Of a stretch of DNA of 64,000 nt, positions 11,415-22,065 are shown in pieces. The notes below the pieces were generated by a model, which was given only the letters and a program-made list of their open reading frames with translations, was not told the DNA's origin and did no database searches. The DNA lies in assembly GCA_964019335.1 (NCBI GenBank), contig OZ025658.1:1-64000 (forward strand). Reading direction: 5' to 3'. Origin of the DNA: Diplonema japonicum (taxonomy: Eukaryota > Euglenozoa > Diplonemea > Diplonemida > Diplonemidae). Every line of letters starts with the position of its first letter. Within the stretch, counting starts at the first letter, position 1. The position numbers were made by a program, and so were the translations under genes.

Positions 11415-12718
11415 GAGAGAACGAAAAACAGATGCAAGGGGGTACGGGGAGATAAAAAAAGGGGGGGGAAAGAAAAAAAACACAGCCTCCTCCCCCCCCC
11501 CCCCCCCCCCCTACTCTTTAAATATACTTTGGGGGTATAGATATGGTCGTAATCACCCTTTTCAAATAAAAAAGCCCTAGAAAAGGCTACAAGGGGGGGT
11601 TTTTTTTGTTGTATTTTTTTTTAGACCCCTCGTATTAATCCCCCCCCCCCCCCCCCTATATCCGCTGACACCACCGATCTACATGTTATTTGGTTTACAA
11701 GAAAAAATGAAACACAGGGATAAAGAGAATCCCGCTTGAGGACAGTCTTTAAGAAAAAAGGGAGGGGGGGGGGGGGGGGGGGCAGAGAGAGAGAGAGAGA
11801 GAGAGAGGGGTACAACGGAGCGTGGACGTACTCTGTGTTTTGTCAACACACAAATCAAATGGATAAAAAAAAAGATGTGATATGAAGCTAGTTCTATTTC
11901 ATCAGCTGGCGAACGCAATAAAAGAAAGTACGCGAGGAGTGAGGGGGGGGGGGGGGGGGGGGGTCGCAGTGGCCCTTTTTTTTCTCTTTCGCGTATCTAT
12001 TTAATTCTCTCTCATCTCTCTTTTTTTAATTTTTTTTTCCCTTCTCCAACGATTTCTTTTTTTTTTTTCTCTTTTATTTTTTTTCAAAAAAAAGTACATT
12101 TAAACTGCTACTACATCACGCCAACCTGTGAAAAGTGTATTGTTGTTTTGATTTTTTTTTAAGGGGATTTTTTTTTTTTTCCGCTTCTTTTCTTGTTCTT
12201 TCCCAAAATGAAGTGGAAAAAAAAAAAAGAGAGAGAGGAGGAAGAAAGATCCACTTTTTTATGAGTGAAGTGCCAGCAACGACCGAGAAGAAGAAAAAAA
12301 AAGAGAAAAAAAAAAAGCAAAGTTCTTTTGTTCGTGCGTAACAAACAAGATTGCACTTTCTTTTTTTTCTTTTTTTTTTTTGGAGGGAGGGAGTTAAAAA
12401 AGGGCAAAAATAAAATCTAAAAAAAAATGGAATTAAACATAGCCATATGCTGTGCCCCATTTCCGCCCCTTTACTATCGGTCCCCTTTCTGGGGTCCGAC
12501 AGTAAGATGGTTGGATTAGGAAGAAGAAAAAAAAAACAAATATCGGTATAGTTTTCAGAGTGGGGGGGGAGGGGGGAACTTAATAATAAAATACAACAAA
12601 ACGGAAACTAAAAACTATAAAAAGAAAAGCTAGATTCTTTATGGTCCTCCCCTCCCCCCCGGCCAAAAATGCATTTTTTTTTATTCGTTCTCTTTCAAAG
12701 TGGAATTCGATGGTCACC
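11352..12718. other. Low-complexity spacer with poly-C/poly-G tracts
   Basis: Contains poly-C (11,490-11,512; 11,641-11,655), poly-G (11,942-11,963) and a poly-G/(GA)n composite listed separately. No gene is recognised. Open frames on both strands are translations of simple sequence. Confidence 0.6.
11761..11810. repeat. Composite microsatellite poly(G)-(AG)n
   Basis: A run of about 19 G is followed directly by about 11 AG dinucleotides. The same composite, in the same order and orientation, occurs at 59,233-59,290. Confidence 0.9.
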
Positions 12719-14058
12719 TCACCCCATGAGAGGACATTCGAGAGTATGTTTAGAAGCTTTGAACTCAAGTGGACACACCTGGTTAGGAGCACCCACAATT
12801 GTGGTCTTCCTTGGCTTGTGCCTGAAAATAAACGTCATAAACTTGAAGAATCGATCACCATAGGGCTCCGCGGGGATCTGAAAAACACATTTTTTTTTTT
12901 ATTTTTATATACCGTGGACAGCTGGCTTTCAAAAAAAGCAAACTGTTTGCAGCAGTTTGCAAGTTTTTTCGCACCGTGATAGTTTGTCAGAGCATCTATG
13001 ACGCCCATGAAGAATACCTCTGTCCCATCACTGGACACTACACCATTGTGATACCTCAAGGGGGAAAATTTGGGAAAAAAAAAAAAAAAAGAAGAAAAAA
13101 AAATCGCATACCTTTGCACGTTTTCCCGCATTGCTATACTCCCAGACTTCAAGAACGTGTCTAAAGCTTCCCTCGTGAGCCCCAAGTTTTCATCGGTTGA
13201 CGAGACCAGCTTCTTCCGTTGTTCCAACGACAAGTTCGTCTTCACAATGCACAGCAACAGCGAGTAATCCATCAAGTTGTGCGATTTTAAATATTCCGTG
13301 TCCTTCTCCAGCTGGTCTATGAGCCCCTTGTGCATCGAAGATGATACCCTGAAATCCCTGAGAAGATCCTTATCTTTTTTCGTCCCACCCACGGTCCTGC
13401 TAGGGTGAGGGAGCTTTCCCGGCTTCGGGATTCTTCCCTTAAGATCCCAACACTCAATAGGGATCTTCAGCTTACTGGGAACATCATTGATGTTTTCCGA
13501 AACTAATATATACTTAGTCAGCACAACACTGCCGTTTTGGTTTACTTCCTCTATCTTGAGGAGGTTAAGATGTCTCATAATGAGAGAGTTGGGGAATCTT
13601 TCGAAATGAACAAGGTATTGTTTTAATGTATCAATTTGAACTCCGACTTCCTTCTTGTCGATGTTTTTGATGAGGTAGTAGCTGTTCGCAGAGGGGATGA
13701 ACGTTGCTCCTGATTTTCCGGAGCCGAGCGCGCCAGATTGCGGTTTGCTCTTGGTCTCCTCCCACTCTTTTATCCAGTCTTCTCCTGATATGTTATTCCC
13801 AAACCGCGGGTCCTCTCTAAAGTACCGGAAGGCGCGGGGAGAGTAATCGGTGATCCTGAACTGGCTGCCGGAAGCGGGTGTGAGTTTATCATCGAGGACC
13901 ACCTCCACCCTGCAGTCCTCTGTCGACAGCGGGCGGTCTGTGTTGACTCCCGGCTGCTGCTGAGACGCCTTCGCCGAGTTGATTATCGCTGACGCGATGA
14001 GCTCGGCACCCCATGTCAGGCCGCTGGCGTCATAGAACAGCGAGAAGCAACACGCCAT
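12719..14058 (-). CDS. Phosphatidylinositol phosphate kinase (PIP5K type)
   Basis: Three exons (14058-13112, 13054-12913, 12877-12719) with introns of 57 and 35 nt yield 415 aa. Most of the protein is the PIP kinase catalytic domain. Visible landmarks are FRITDYSPRAFRYFR, the GKSGATFIPS phosphate-binding segment, the FERFPNSLIMRHL block and KSHNLMDYSLLLCI carrying the catalytic DYS. The FFMGVID block follows in exon 2. The last exon supplies IPAEPYGDRFFKFM, the conserved C-terminal motif, which is only in frame after the second intron is removed. The enzyme phosphorylates phosphatidylinositol monophosphates to PI(4,5)P2 or a related product at membranes. No MORN repeats or other regulatory domain are present. 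Which isomer is used cannot be decided by eye. Confidence 0.92.
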
Positions 14059-14285
14059 CCTACCACTGTGGTGCTTTTGGGTAATGTGGTAAGAAAAAAA
14101 AAAATCTTTTTTTTTATTAAAACACCACGCGGCACGCTCGGAGGGTCATCTCGGAAGAGACCTCAAAAATGGGGGGGGGGGGGAAAGGGGGGGTATTAAA
14201 GTCAGAAAAAAGTTTAAAAAAAACTGGATTAACAATCTGTCGCTTTGCCCCAGCATTCGATCGTTGTTTTTTCTTTCTTCGTGTA

Positions 14286-15361
14286 TCAGTACCCGTGGGC
14301 TTTGTCCGCCGGTGAGAACCACTCGCTCTTCTCTGTGAAGGCCTTGAAATTCTTCTCCCACACGCCCCACCCAAGCTCCGCGAAGTCGCCGGTTAAATCT
14401 GCGTTGTGCGCCGACAACAGCAGGTTCTCGCACTCCCACAGCTTGGAGTCCTCAGGTAGCGGCTCCTTCTTGAAGACATCGAGCGCCGCACCTCCTAGAT
14501 GCCCCTGGAGCGCGTCGTAAAGGGCATCTTCGTCGACAACAACACCCCTCCCAATGGAGATGAAGTGGCTGCCCTTCTTCATATGACCGAAGGCCTCCTT
14601 GTCGAAGAAATCCCTGTGATGGATAAAGGGTATAGTGTGAAGTGGTGGGTATCATACACAGTGTCAGGTGTGCCAGGCAGAACGGAGACAACAAAGTCAC
14701 ACTGCGCGAACATCTCCTCCTTTTGTTGTGGACTAAAGACACCGTCTGCAAGGTCATCGCTTGACTTGGCCGTGTCCCTGTGGTTGTGGGTGTGGTGTGT
14801 CGTGGGGTCTGCATACCTACGCATTGCCAGGACCTTCATCCCGAACTGTTTCGCCAGCCTTGCCGCTGCTTTTGAAATGTGCCCGAACCCCACAAAGCCA
14901 ATGGTCTTCCTCTCCACAACATTCATCACGAACCTGTCCCACTTCTTCTCCTGCCTGTTCGCCATGCACCGCGGGATTTGCTTGTTGAAGTGAAGCACTG
15001 ACGTCATTACCCACTCCGCCAGAGAGCTGGAGAAGGCTCCACGCCCATTGGTCAGCGGGATGTCAGTTCCACGGCCAGCAAGAAGGCATTCCTTAATGAA
15101 AGGATGCATCGCATCGATGCCTGCGGTGAAGGAGTGCACCCACTTCACGTTCGGCAAGCTGGGCCACAAGTCAGTAAGCTGCGCCGCCCACGACTTGTCC
15201 GTGCAGAATGCAATCAGCATCTCCACGTCCTCCAAAGAGCCTTTCTTCAGTTCGCTGGACTCGCCGATCAAGAAGTCCACGCCCGGCACCTTGGGGTGCA
15301 GCTTCATGATCGGGTGGCTCGGATTGGCAACGACAGCCACTCGCCTAATCGTGTTGCTCAT
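14286..15361 (-). CDS. D-isomer-specific 2-hydroxyacid dehydrogenase
   Basis: Two exons (15361-14658 and 14613-14286) flank a 44-nt intron with donor GTATGAT and acceptor CATCACAG, giving 343 aa. The Rossmann motif is GFVGFGHISKAAARLAKQFG. The last Gly of GxGxxG is Ser here, which some family members tolerate. The catalytic residues are recognisable: Arg in FISIGRGVVVDEDAL, Glu in DVFKKEPLP and His in SAHNADLT. Splicing within PDTV-DFFDKEAFG restores the frame precisely. The enzyme reduces a 2-keto acid to the D-2-hydroxy acid with NAD(P)H; glyoxylate/hydroxypyruvate or pyruvate are possible substrates. The chosen ATG follows candidate acceptors ACAG at about 15,369-15,380. An in-frame upstream ATG at 15,430 would add 23 residues and is less likely. 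Confidence 0.88.
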
Positions 15362-15471
15362 GTTTAACCTGTAACCTGTGAATGGTGTTGCAAGCGATAC
15401 GTGTGAAAGGCGCCACTTACTCGAAGTCATTATCGTTACATATACAATGATTACAATCTAATGGTCTACAT

Positions 15472-17559
15472 TTAGTACATCTCGTCCGCCTTCTCCACCA
15501 CAATCGAGACATCGTGCTGCCAGAAGCCGCTCTGGTTCACCTCCCATCGGGTGAGCATGTACGGTGGGGTGGAGGTGGACTTGATGGGCTCCGAGCGAAG
15601 CAGAGCTTTGTTGGACTTCACCTTGTTGAGGATCTTGGAGTAGCCTTGCCCCTCGCCCACGACGAGGAACCACCGCATTCGGCTGGCGCTGTCCATGCTT
15701 ACAATGAACCACTTGTCGTTGTTTGAAACCCATGCCAGTGCTGCAGACGTTTGCTGTCTGATGTACAGTCCCTCCGCATGCTGCACCTTGGGGGCGTGCA
15801 CCCACATTTTCGCATCGTCCCGGGCACTTAAGTCCGCCCGTGCCTCTGCTTCTTCCGCAGGCTGCGGGCTGCAGTGTCTCGACTGTGGGTACACCTTGAA
15901 CGCCGAAGGCGAAATACACCTGTCCTCCTTCACAGGCACGGGAACAGGGGACATCTTCCCACCGCCGTAGTCCGCCATTGTCTTTTTCACGTTCAGCACA
16001 GGGGCCTGGAACTTGTCTTGCTTCATCCCTATAAAGTTCTTCTCCTGTCTGCTGCTCACATCGGGCGTCGCCATCCCCAGTGGAAGGGGCGCTTCAAATG
16101 CGCGTTCCGGCTGCTTTGCCACGCTCAAGATGGAAGACGTAGGTGTTATCATCTGCTTGCTGTAAGGCGTGTGCAGCGTCGAAGGAGCCGGCACGGGATC
16201 CAAGTCGAACTTCCTGACTGGGGACAACTTCTTCCCCATCATGTTGGGTGGTGGACTGACAAGGTTCCTCTCGGGTATTGGTTGCACCATCACAGAGGCG
16301 GTATCGCTGGGCGTGGGATTGCGGAACTGCTCCTTCTTCATCAAGGCCAGTTCGTTCTCTCGCTCCGTCAGGCGCATCAACACGTTCTTCAGTTCCTTCT
16401 CCGCCTCCACCAACAACGTCGGCATCCCACGCAGTTCAAGCACTTCTTTTTCAGCTTTGATAAGGCGCTGCTTGTCCGTCGCTGCCTCGTTCTGCCGCAC
16501 CAGGGCATTCTCGTACTCACCAATCTGCCGCTTCAGCACAACCAGTTGGTGTTCTGCTTGTGTAGCCCTTCTGTTGTTTTCCAGAGCCTCGCTCTGTGCT
16601 GTGTTCAGTTTCGTCTCCACATCCCTTTCCTTTTTTTCCAACGAAAGCTTCTGCAGTGAAGTCTCCCTCTCCATCTTCCTTTGCGCCTCCGTCATACTCG
16701 CGCTCTCTTGTTCCAGTCGTCGTATATGCTCGTTCATGTCCCTGGCCTGTGCCTCTGCTTGAAGCAGCTTTTGCACGATCTCTTTTGTCTCCATTTCCTG
16801 CTGCGAGGCGCGCTCTCGCTCCCTTTCAAGCTCTGCCTCCGTGCTTAGCACCTTTGGCCGCATGACCCCGATCTCGTACTCGGCCCTCTGCAGCCTGCTG
16901 TCGACGCCTTTGAGATGGTTGTTCTTGGCTTCCAGCTCTTCACGCAGGCGGGAGATCTCTGTGGTGTCACCTTGCAAGCTGTCAAGTAGTGTCCTGTGCT
17001 CCACTTGGAGGCGCTGTAGGTCCTCTTCGAGGCGAGTGTTTGCTTGGCGCACGGTGTCGCTGTCCTCCTGCAGGGCGTCGCACTGCTGCATGAGGGCATC
17101 GACCTGCGCGTCGGCAAGCTTGAGACGCTCGTCTGCTGTGGAGGGTGTCACGCTGGCAACGCGGGCGGTGAACGTGCGTTGGGGGCTTTGCACTTTAGAC
17201 TGCGGTGGTGATGAGGCACGAGCGGTGAGGGAGAGCACTTCGGGGAGCATCGCAACGCCAATGCTCTGGTCGATGTGCCACCCCTCGCCGTCGCCGACCT
17301 GCCACTCCTTGATGAGGTGGGGCATCGTGCCTTTGTGCCTCCCGACACTGGCGATCAACCCAGAGCTGTCAGGTGACTTCAGAGACATGTTATCGTCTGA
17401 TATCATCCAGCCACCAGCCCGTGTGGAGAAGAGCCAGTGCATGCTGTCTGTGCTTGCCCACGCTGGGTGTCCGTTGACCTGTATAGTTAAACAGCACTTG
17501 TTGCATACCTCTTCTGTCATCAGGACGTACGTCCCGCTGCAGTGCTCTGCATGGAACAT
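15472..17559 (-). CDS. Large coiled-coil protein with repeated terminal W-rich modules
   Basis: A 695-aa frame with no intron. Residues ~1-100 form a Trp/Gly-rich module (CSGTYVLM, NGHPAWAS, WMISDD, GTMPHLIKEW). From ~140 to ~400 there is a long uninterrupted coiled coil with Glu/Arg/Gln/Leu heptads. A Pro/Ser-rich linker follows, and the final ~110 residues contain a second Trp-rich module (LAWVSNNDKWFIVSMD, RWEVNQSGFWQHD). The two end modules share spacing of W and G residues and may be copies. I do not recognise a named domain. The gene immediately downstream (17,829-18,362) encodes a similar Trp-rich module, so the pair may be related. A cytoskeletal or scaffold role is a guess from the coiled coil. 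The ATG at 17,559 follows a candidate acceptor CAACAG. An in-frame ATG at about 17,652 is an alternative. Confidence 0.7.
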   Translation of the reverse strand: MFHAEHCSGTYVLMTEEVCNKCCLTIQVNGHPAWASTDSMHWLFSTRAGGWMISDDNMSLKSPDSSGLIASVGRHKGTMPHLIKEWQVGDGEGWHIDQSIGVAMLPEVLSLTARASSPPQSKVQSPQRTFTARVASVTPSTADERLKLADAQVDALMQQCDALQEDSDTVRQANTRLEEDLQRLQVEHRTLLDSLQGDTTEISRLREELEAKNNHLKGVDSRLQRAEYEIGVMRPKVLSTEAELERERERASQQEMETKEIVQKLLQAEAQARDMNEHIRRLEQESASMTEAQRKMERETSLQKLSLEKKERDVETKLNTAQSEALENNRRATQAEHQLVVLKRQIGEYENALVRQNEAATDKQRLIKAEKEVLELRGMPTLLVEAEKELKNVLMRLTERENELALMKKEQFRNPTPSDTASVMVQPIPERNLVSPPPNMMGKKLSPVRKFDLDPVPAPSTLHTPYSKQMITPTSSILSVAKQPERAFEAPLPLGMATPDVSSRQEKNFIGMKQDKFQAPVLNVKKTMADYGGGKMSPVPVPVKEDRCISPSAFKVYPQSRHCSPQPAEEAEARADLSARDDAKMWVHAPKVQHAEGLYIRQQTSAALAWVSNNDKWFIVSMDSASRMRWFLVVGEGQGYSKILNKVKSNKALLRSEPIKSTSTPPYMLTRWEVNQSGFWQHDVSIVVEKADEMY

Positions 17560-17828
17560 CGAGGACACCAGCAACTTATCCGGCTGTTGTTTTGTTTTGT
17601 TATGTTTTGTTTTGTTGTTGGTTGCTCTTGGGCATACCACGGGCGACACCATGACAGCACCTTGCGCCCCTTGTTTGTGTTTCCCCCAACCTTTTGACTT
17701 GTTTGGATACGACTTTAGCAACAACAAAAAAAGATTACAGCTACATAATAATACAACTATGGAAGAAGAAAAAATACAAACAAGAAAAATAAATGTACAA
17801 GAAAAAGAGAAGGGAAACCTATCGGTGG

Positions 17829-18362
17829 TCAGCGTGCCCTTTGGTTCCTGAGAGGTGAGTAGTCGTACTCCCAATCACGGCACTGCTGCCTTACGGTGTA
17901 CCTGTCTGTATCTAAAGTGGTGCCATTGGGGTGGGTTGGGAGAGGATGGTTGCCAACAGGCGAATACTCCACTTGCGCACCATAATAAGGAGACTGCTGC
18001 TTCGCAGGGGAAGCAGAAGGAGAACTGCGCTTGGGACGGGCAGGTGTAAGTCCTTTGCGGTGGATACTGCCACCAGTGGCCGAGCCCGAAGTGCCCAGCG
18101 GCTCTTCTTCAACCTTAGTCCATATGTCACCATCAGTCCATTCGATACTTGTGTGAGTGCTGCTCACCTTGATGGCAACACCCATCAGCATCACTATGTT
18201 TTTGGTAGGCAGCTCAAGTGTCGTGGTGCTCCCCGTCTGCTCGCAAGTTACTTCGAACCCATGCACCATATGCAACAGCCCACTCCCTGAGTGCCACCTC
18301 CCCTGCAGTGCCTTCACCCACTCCAACGCCCCACCGTACCTCGGTATGTGCATCTCGGCCAT
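17829..18362 (-). CDS. Hypothetical protein with one W/G-rich module, 177 aa
   Basis: The N-terminal ~90 residues contain LQGRWHSGSGLLHMVHGF and SIEWTDGDIWTK, a pattern of strand-like segments punctuated by Trp and Asp-Gly. The modules at both ends of the neighbouring 695-aa protein look similar. The C-terminal half is Ser/Pro/basic and probably disordered, ending SPLRNQRAR. The ATG at 18,362 was chosen because a pyrimidine-rich stretch followed by CAACAG lies just upstream (18,369-18,400). The ATG at 18,377 lies before that acceptor. Only about 140 nt separate the gene from AMP deaminase upstream and 270 nt from the next gene downstream, consistent with one transcription unit. Function is unknown. 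Confidence 0.65.
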   Translation of the reverse strand: MAEMHIPRYGGALEWVKALQGRWHSGSGLLHMVHGFEVTCEQTGSTTTLELPTKNIVMLMGVAIKVSSTHTSIEWTDGDIWTKVEEEPLGTSGSATGGSIHRKGLTPARPKRSSPSASPAKQQSPYYGAQVEYSPVGNHPLPTHPNGTTLDTDRYTVRQQCRDWEYDYSPLRNQRAR

Positions 18363-18502
18363 TATTCCCTGTTGCATTGAAAACAAACGAAATGGGGAAA
18401 GGGGGTGCGTAATACCGGGGCGTGAAGAAAGGGGTGATTTATAGGAGGAAGGGAGGGGTACTTTGTTCTTTGGAAAAAAAAAGAAGAAAAACAAAAAAAG
18501 TC

Positions 18503-21500
18503 TCACAGCTTCGAACGCGCGAACTTCATTTTCTTTTTCAGCTCCTCCGCTCTGTTAAGGCCCAAGGATGCCAAGTAGCTGTCTTCAACTTCGAGTGTTT
18601 TCATGAAGCGGGGTGCGGGGAGCGGCGACGGCTCGCCCTCCACATGCCGCACTCTGTTGAGGTAGAAGAACTCGTCGTGGTACACCTCGAAGCGGAAGGC
18701 GACACGGATGTCGGGGACGTTCGTCTTGCGCTCGTCGTTGGAAAGGGAAGAGTCAAGGTGGTAGAAGACACCGCCCCACATCCTCTTCGTTTCGTGTGAG
18801 AACCCGCACTGCCTCGTGCTGTTGCGTGCAATCTCGCAAAGGTCGGTGCTGCTCAACCTCCACAACTTTGAGGACACAGAATACTCCTCCACAAGCGGCT
18901 CCTGCGTCTGATGGAAGAACAGCGGATCGTCCGTACTCAGGGACACATTCAAACCCCTCTTAAAAAAGTCGGGGAATGGGCTCTGCTCCAAGTCAAGAAA
19001 CAGCGAGTTGTTGCTCAGCGGCGACACAGCAATAGGAATGTGCCCGAGGTAGAACAGGTACTGCAAAACGGGAGCGAGACGCAGCTGGATACCATGCGAC
19101 ACACCGTCGGCGGTTAAGAATGTGGACGCTAAGTGCTTGGGGTCACCGCACTCCCCGCAATGGGGTCTGAACGATAGCGTTGTCTGCCCTCTGCTTGCAC
19201 GGTACGTGTTGAGCGCTTTGATGTTAGCCCACATGTAGTACATCCAATACGCGTAAGGGGGGTTCTCAAAGGACTGCCACTTGTTAGGGTTGGGCACACC
19301 TTCCATCTCCGCGTCGACTATGTGCTCGCTGTCAACGCTGTCGAAGCCAGACGTGTGCTTCAGGAAGTGGTCCAGCTGCGGGTGACGCCCCGGGAAGGCA
19401 CTGGCCTCCCACAACGGGAGGAATATGTTCCTCAAGATGTCGCCGAAACACGCCACGTTCTTGTTCTTCTTCAGCACCGAATACAGCCTTGGGACTTGTA
19501 TTAACCATTTGTTTTTGGTACTGCCCATCCCGTGCGTGGAGTGCCACGATGCTAGCTTCTCCCATTCGGTCGGGGACTTCCCGTAAATCGACAACCTGAA
19601 CTCAGAAAAGTGGTTCGGCGCCATCTTACGAAACGTCTTTTTAATAAGCTCTGCAAAGTACCTACCCTCAAGCACGTCTGTCCCGTCGGGTTGGGTGGTG
19701 TCTGTCTTGAGGAAGATGGTACGCAGGTCGGTCTTGCCGAGGGGGGAATATTTTGAGTTGAAGTTATCGAATCGTTCGAAGACGGTGGCGTCGGCTTGAA
19801 CACCGAGGGAGGACACAGTGAGGTCGGGTGCAGAGACGTTAAGCCTGTCCATGATGTCTTGAAGAGTCACGACCTTCCTGTTGTGAGCACCTTCTGTGCC
19901 CTCGACTTTGATGACATCGTCGCCTTGGTACTGCACCTTCCCACGTATGAAGTCAAGCAGCTCGGAGGCAGGCATTCCTCCTGCCATGTGGACGTGAGTG
20001 TCGACGATGGTTGCCTGGTAGAAGTCCCTGTGGTCGCTCATGTTCACAACCCTTCCTACCACATCGTTTCCTGTCTCTTCTAACAACCGCAGGGATGAGT
20101 GTATCTCGAACTTGTTCGTCAGCATCTTCAACCTCCTTGTGCAGAATTCCTTGACCTTCTTGTCCCCCGCAGTGCTGCACACCTTGCTGTAGTCTCTGAT
20201 GTATTCCTCAAGCGACACACTCGCCTTCCCCACGCTGAACACCCCATCCTCATGGAAACCTTTTGTGATGCTCTCCAGCACATTGTCGCCCATGTCCTCG
20301 ACCTTCCCAGGTGCCATGTACTTCTCCCGCATCACTAGGCATTCTCGGATCAACTCAGCGGCTGCTGCTAAAGGCGAACCTTGCTTCTCAGGTGGGCCGT
20401 TGATGTCGAGCCTGCCTAGCTTGATGTACGACTCGAGGGCCAGCTGGTCGAAACCGCGCATCTTCCCTGTGGGGGAGGATTTGCTTGCGCTGCAAGACCC
20501 AGCAAGCACCTCATGCTCCTGTATGTGGGTGCGCCGTCTGAAAGCAATTCTTTCGTCGGGCACAATGTGTGCGATGGCAGGGTGCGCCAAAGGGTGCGTT
20601 GTTTGATGGGAGTGCACGGCAAGCTCGGTCATGTCGGTGTCGGACAGCTCGAAGACAGTGATGGCGACAGACATCTCTGACACAAGGCCGTCCTTTTTGG
20701 GCACGACGGTGACCTGTAGACCTCGTGCGAAGAGGGACTTGAACGGGTGCTTGCTGAAAGGTACTCCAGCATGCTGTGCCTCTGCAATGGGCGATGCCAA
20801 GACACGGATCTTGGAGAGATAGTACAAATACTGCAAAACACTGTGCGGCTGGAGATGATGAGACCCCGCAACGGACCGACACAGAAGGAAGGCGGCGATA
20901 AGATGATCGCGGTTTGTAGCCTTCATGCTGAGCTGCACCTCACGCCTGCCTTGCGACCTGCGGAGGTTATTGAGAACGATCACCCGCTTCCAAATATGGT
21001 ACAAGAGCAGCGCATCAGGCACATTTGTAACCGGAGATGCAAGAGGGACTGGTGCCAGGTCGGGCATGACATTAATGTTTCGTCCCTCCAGAATGATCTC
21101 TATACAGGTAGATGGCACGTTGAGGGACTGATCGAGGAATTCCTCAAGAGGTTCACTGTGCCCGTCAGGTCTCACGGTGAGAAGAGTAGCTTGCGAGTGT
21201 GTGAACACAGGGAGTTTTAAGGTGTTGATATCGTGGCTTTCCTCCACGTCCTTGTTAAGGATTTTAAACATTGAGTACTTCCTCTCTAGAATGTCAAGTC
21301 GGTTCTTACAAGCAGATCTGCACGAGCCCTCGTGCACTGTCCTCCTCAGTTCCTCCATGTCGTTCCTGAACTCTTCGATTTCTTTTTTGTCGTCAAGTGC
21401 TTCCCGTGCCTCCCCCCTTGCCATCCATGTGTTGCGCAGAAAAACCGCTTGGCTCAGACTAGCCGCCGCCACCTGTAACTCCCTTCCACCGTTGTCGCCT

Positions 21501-21535
21501 ACTATGTTCACTCGGTGGTAGAATGGCGTCTCCAT
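18503..21535 (-). CDS. AMP deaminase with an extra degenerate catalytic half and C-terminal SKL
   Basis: A 1010-aa intronless frame. The catalytic domain occupies about residues 505-970. It contains DTHVHMAGGM (metal His-x-His, 514/516), NSKYSPLGKTDLRTIFLKTD, LSIYGKSPTEW, RPHCGECG (His and catalytic Glu) and LSTDDPLFFH (metal and catalytic Asp). All residues of an active AMP deaminase are present. It converts AMP to IMP plus ammonia. Upstream, residues ~175-320 repeat the second half of this domain in degenerate form (HSVLQYLYYLSKIRVLASPI, FARGLQVTVVP) but lack HCGE and the DDP motif. The protein ends MKFARSKL, a canonical PTS1, predicting import into glycosomes or peroxisomes, where trypanosomatids hold several purine-salvage enzymes. 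The ATG at 21,535 follows AAACAG plus an A-rich leader. Confidence 0.93.
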   Translation of the reverse strand: METPFYHRVNIVGDNGGRELQVAAASLSQAVFLRNTWMARGEAREALDDKKEIEEFRNDMEELRRTVHEGSCRSACKNRLDILERKYSMFKILNKDVEESHDINTLKLPVFTHSQATLLTVRPDGHSEPLEEFLDQSLNVPSTCIEIILEGRNINVMPDLAPVPLASPVTNVPDALLLYHIWKRVIVLNNLRRSQGRREVQLSMKATNRDHLIAAFLLCRSVAGSHHLQPHSVLQYLYYLSKIRVLASPIAEAQHAGVPFSKHPFKSLFARGLQVTVVPKKDGLVSEMSVAITVFELSDTDMTELAVHSHQTTHPLAHPAIAHIVPDERIAFRRRTHIQEHEVLAGSCSASKSSPTGKMRGFDQLALESYIKLGRLDINGPPEKQGSPLAAAAELIRECLVMREKYMAPGKVEDMGDNVLESITKGFHEDGVFSVGKASVSLEEYIRDYSKVCSTAGDKKVKEFCTRRLKMLTNKFEIHSSLRLLEETGNDVVGRVVNMSDHRDFYQATIVDTHVHMAGGMPASELLDFIRGKVQYQGDDVIKVEGTEGAHNRKVVTLQDIMDRLNVSAPDLTVSSLGVQADATVFERFDNFNSKYSPLGKTDLRTIFLKTDTTQPDGTDVLEGRYFAELIKKTFRKMAPNHFSEFRLSIYGKSPTEWEKLASWHSTHGMGSTKNKWLIQVPRLYSVLKKNKNVACFGDILRNIFLPLWEASAFPGRHPQLDHFLKHTSGFDSVDSEHIVDAEMEGVPNPNKWQSFENPPYAYWMYYMWANIKALNTYRASRGQTTLSFRPHCGECGDPKHLASTFLTADGVSHGIQLRLAPVLQYLFYLGHIPIAVSPLSNNSLFLDLEQSPFPDFFKRGLNVSLSTDDPLFFHQTQEPLVEEYSVSSKLWRLSSTDLCEIARNSTRQCGFSHETKRMWGGVFYHLDSSLSNDERKTNVPDIRVAFRFEVYHDEFFYLNRVRHVEGEPSPLPAPRFMKTLEVEDSYLASLGLNRAEELKKKMKFARSKL

Positions 21536-22023
21536 CTTTTTTCTTTTTTTGCTGTTTTTATAGGGAAAAGAAACATAATGAATAAAGTATAAAAAAATAA
21601 AAGACTTTAAAAAGAAAAGAGAGCCAAACGAACAAAAAGGAAAAAAGGGGTAATAAAAAGGGGTATTAGGGTAAGGGGGCGACAACGCATGTGATACTGT
21701 GTTCCTTTTTTTTTTCTTTTTCCTTGGCGATTCTTTTTTCCTTTTTTTTTTTTCTCTCTTTTTTTTGCTGTTGAAACCAGATGCATACGTGCCAGCAAGA
21801 AAACACGAATAAAGAAATCTCCGTTTTCTCCCCTACGTCCCCCCCCCCCCCTTTTCTTCCCTCCCATTTTTTTTAAAAAAAAGATTTCTCTTTCGCGTTG
21901 CTTCGATTTTTTTTTTCTTTCCTCATTTTTCTTTTTTTCATTCTTTTTATTGTGTGTCGTAAAAAATAAAAATAAAAAAAAACACCAAAGGAAAAAATAA
22001 GGGGGGCTGAAAAAAGGATTACA

Positions 22024-22065
<42 letters not shown>

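Noticed and set aside
12041..12056. CCAACGATTT, resembling the first bases of the diplonemid spliced leader as I remember it
   Set aside because: Only the first ~10 bases agree; the rest is T-run and no SL RNA-like downstream sequence or repeat is present.
16845..17851. Plus-strand 336-codon frame opposite the coiled-coil protein
   Set aside because: Antisense mirror of a biased coiled-coil gene (Ser/Leu/Arg-rich complement); no domain.
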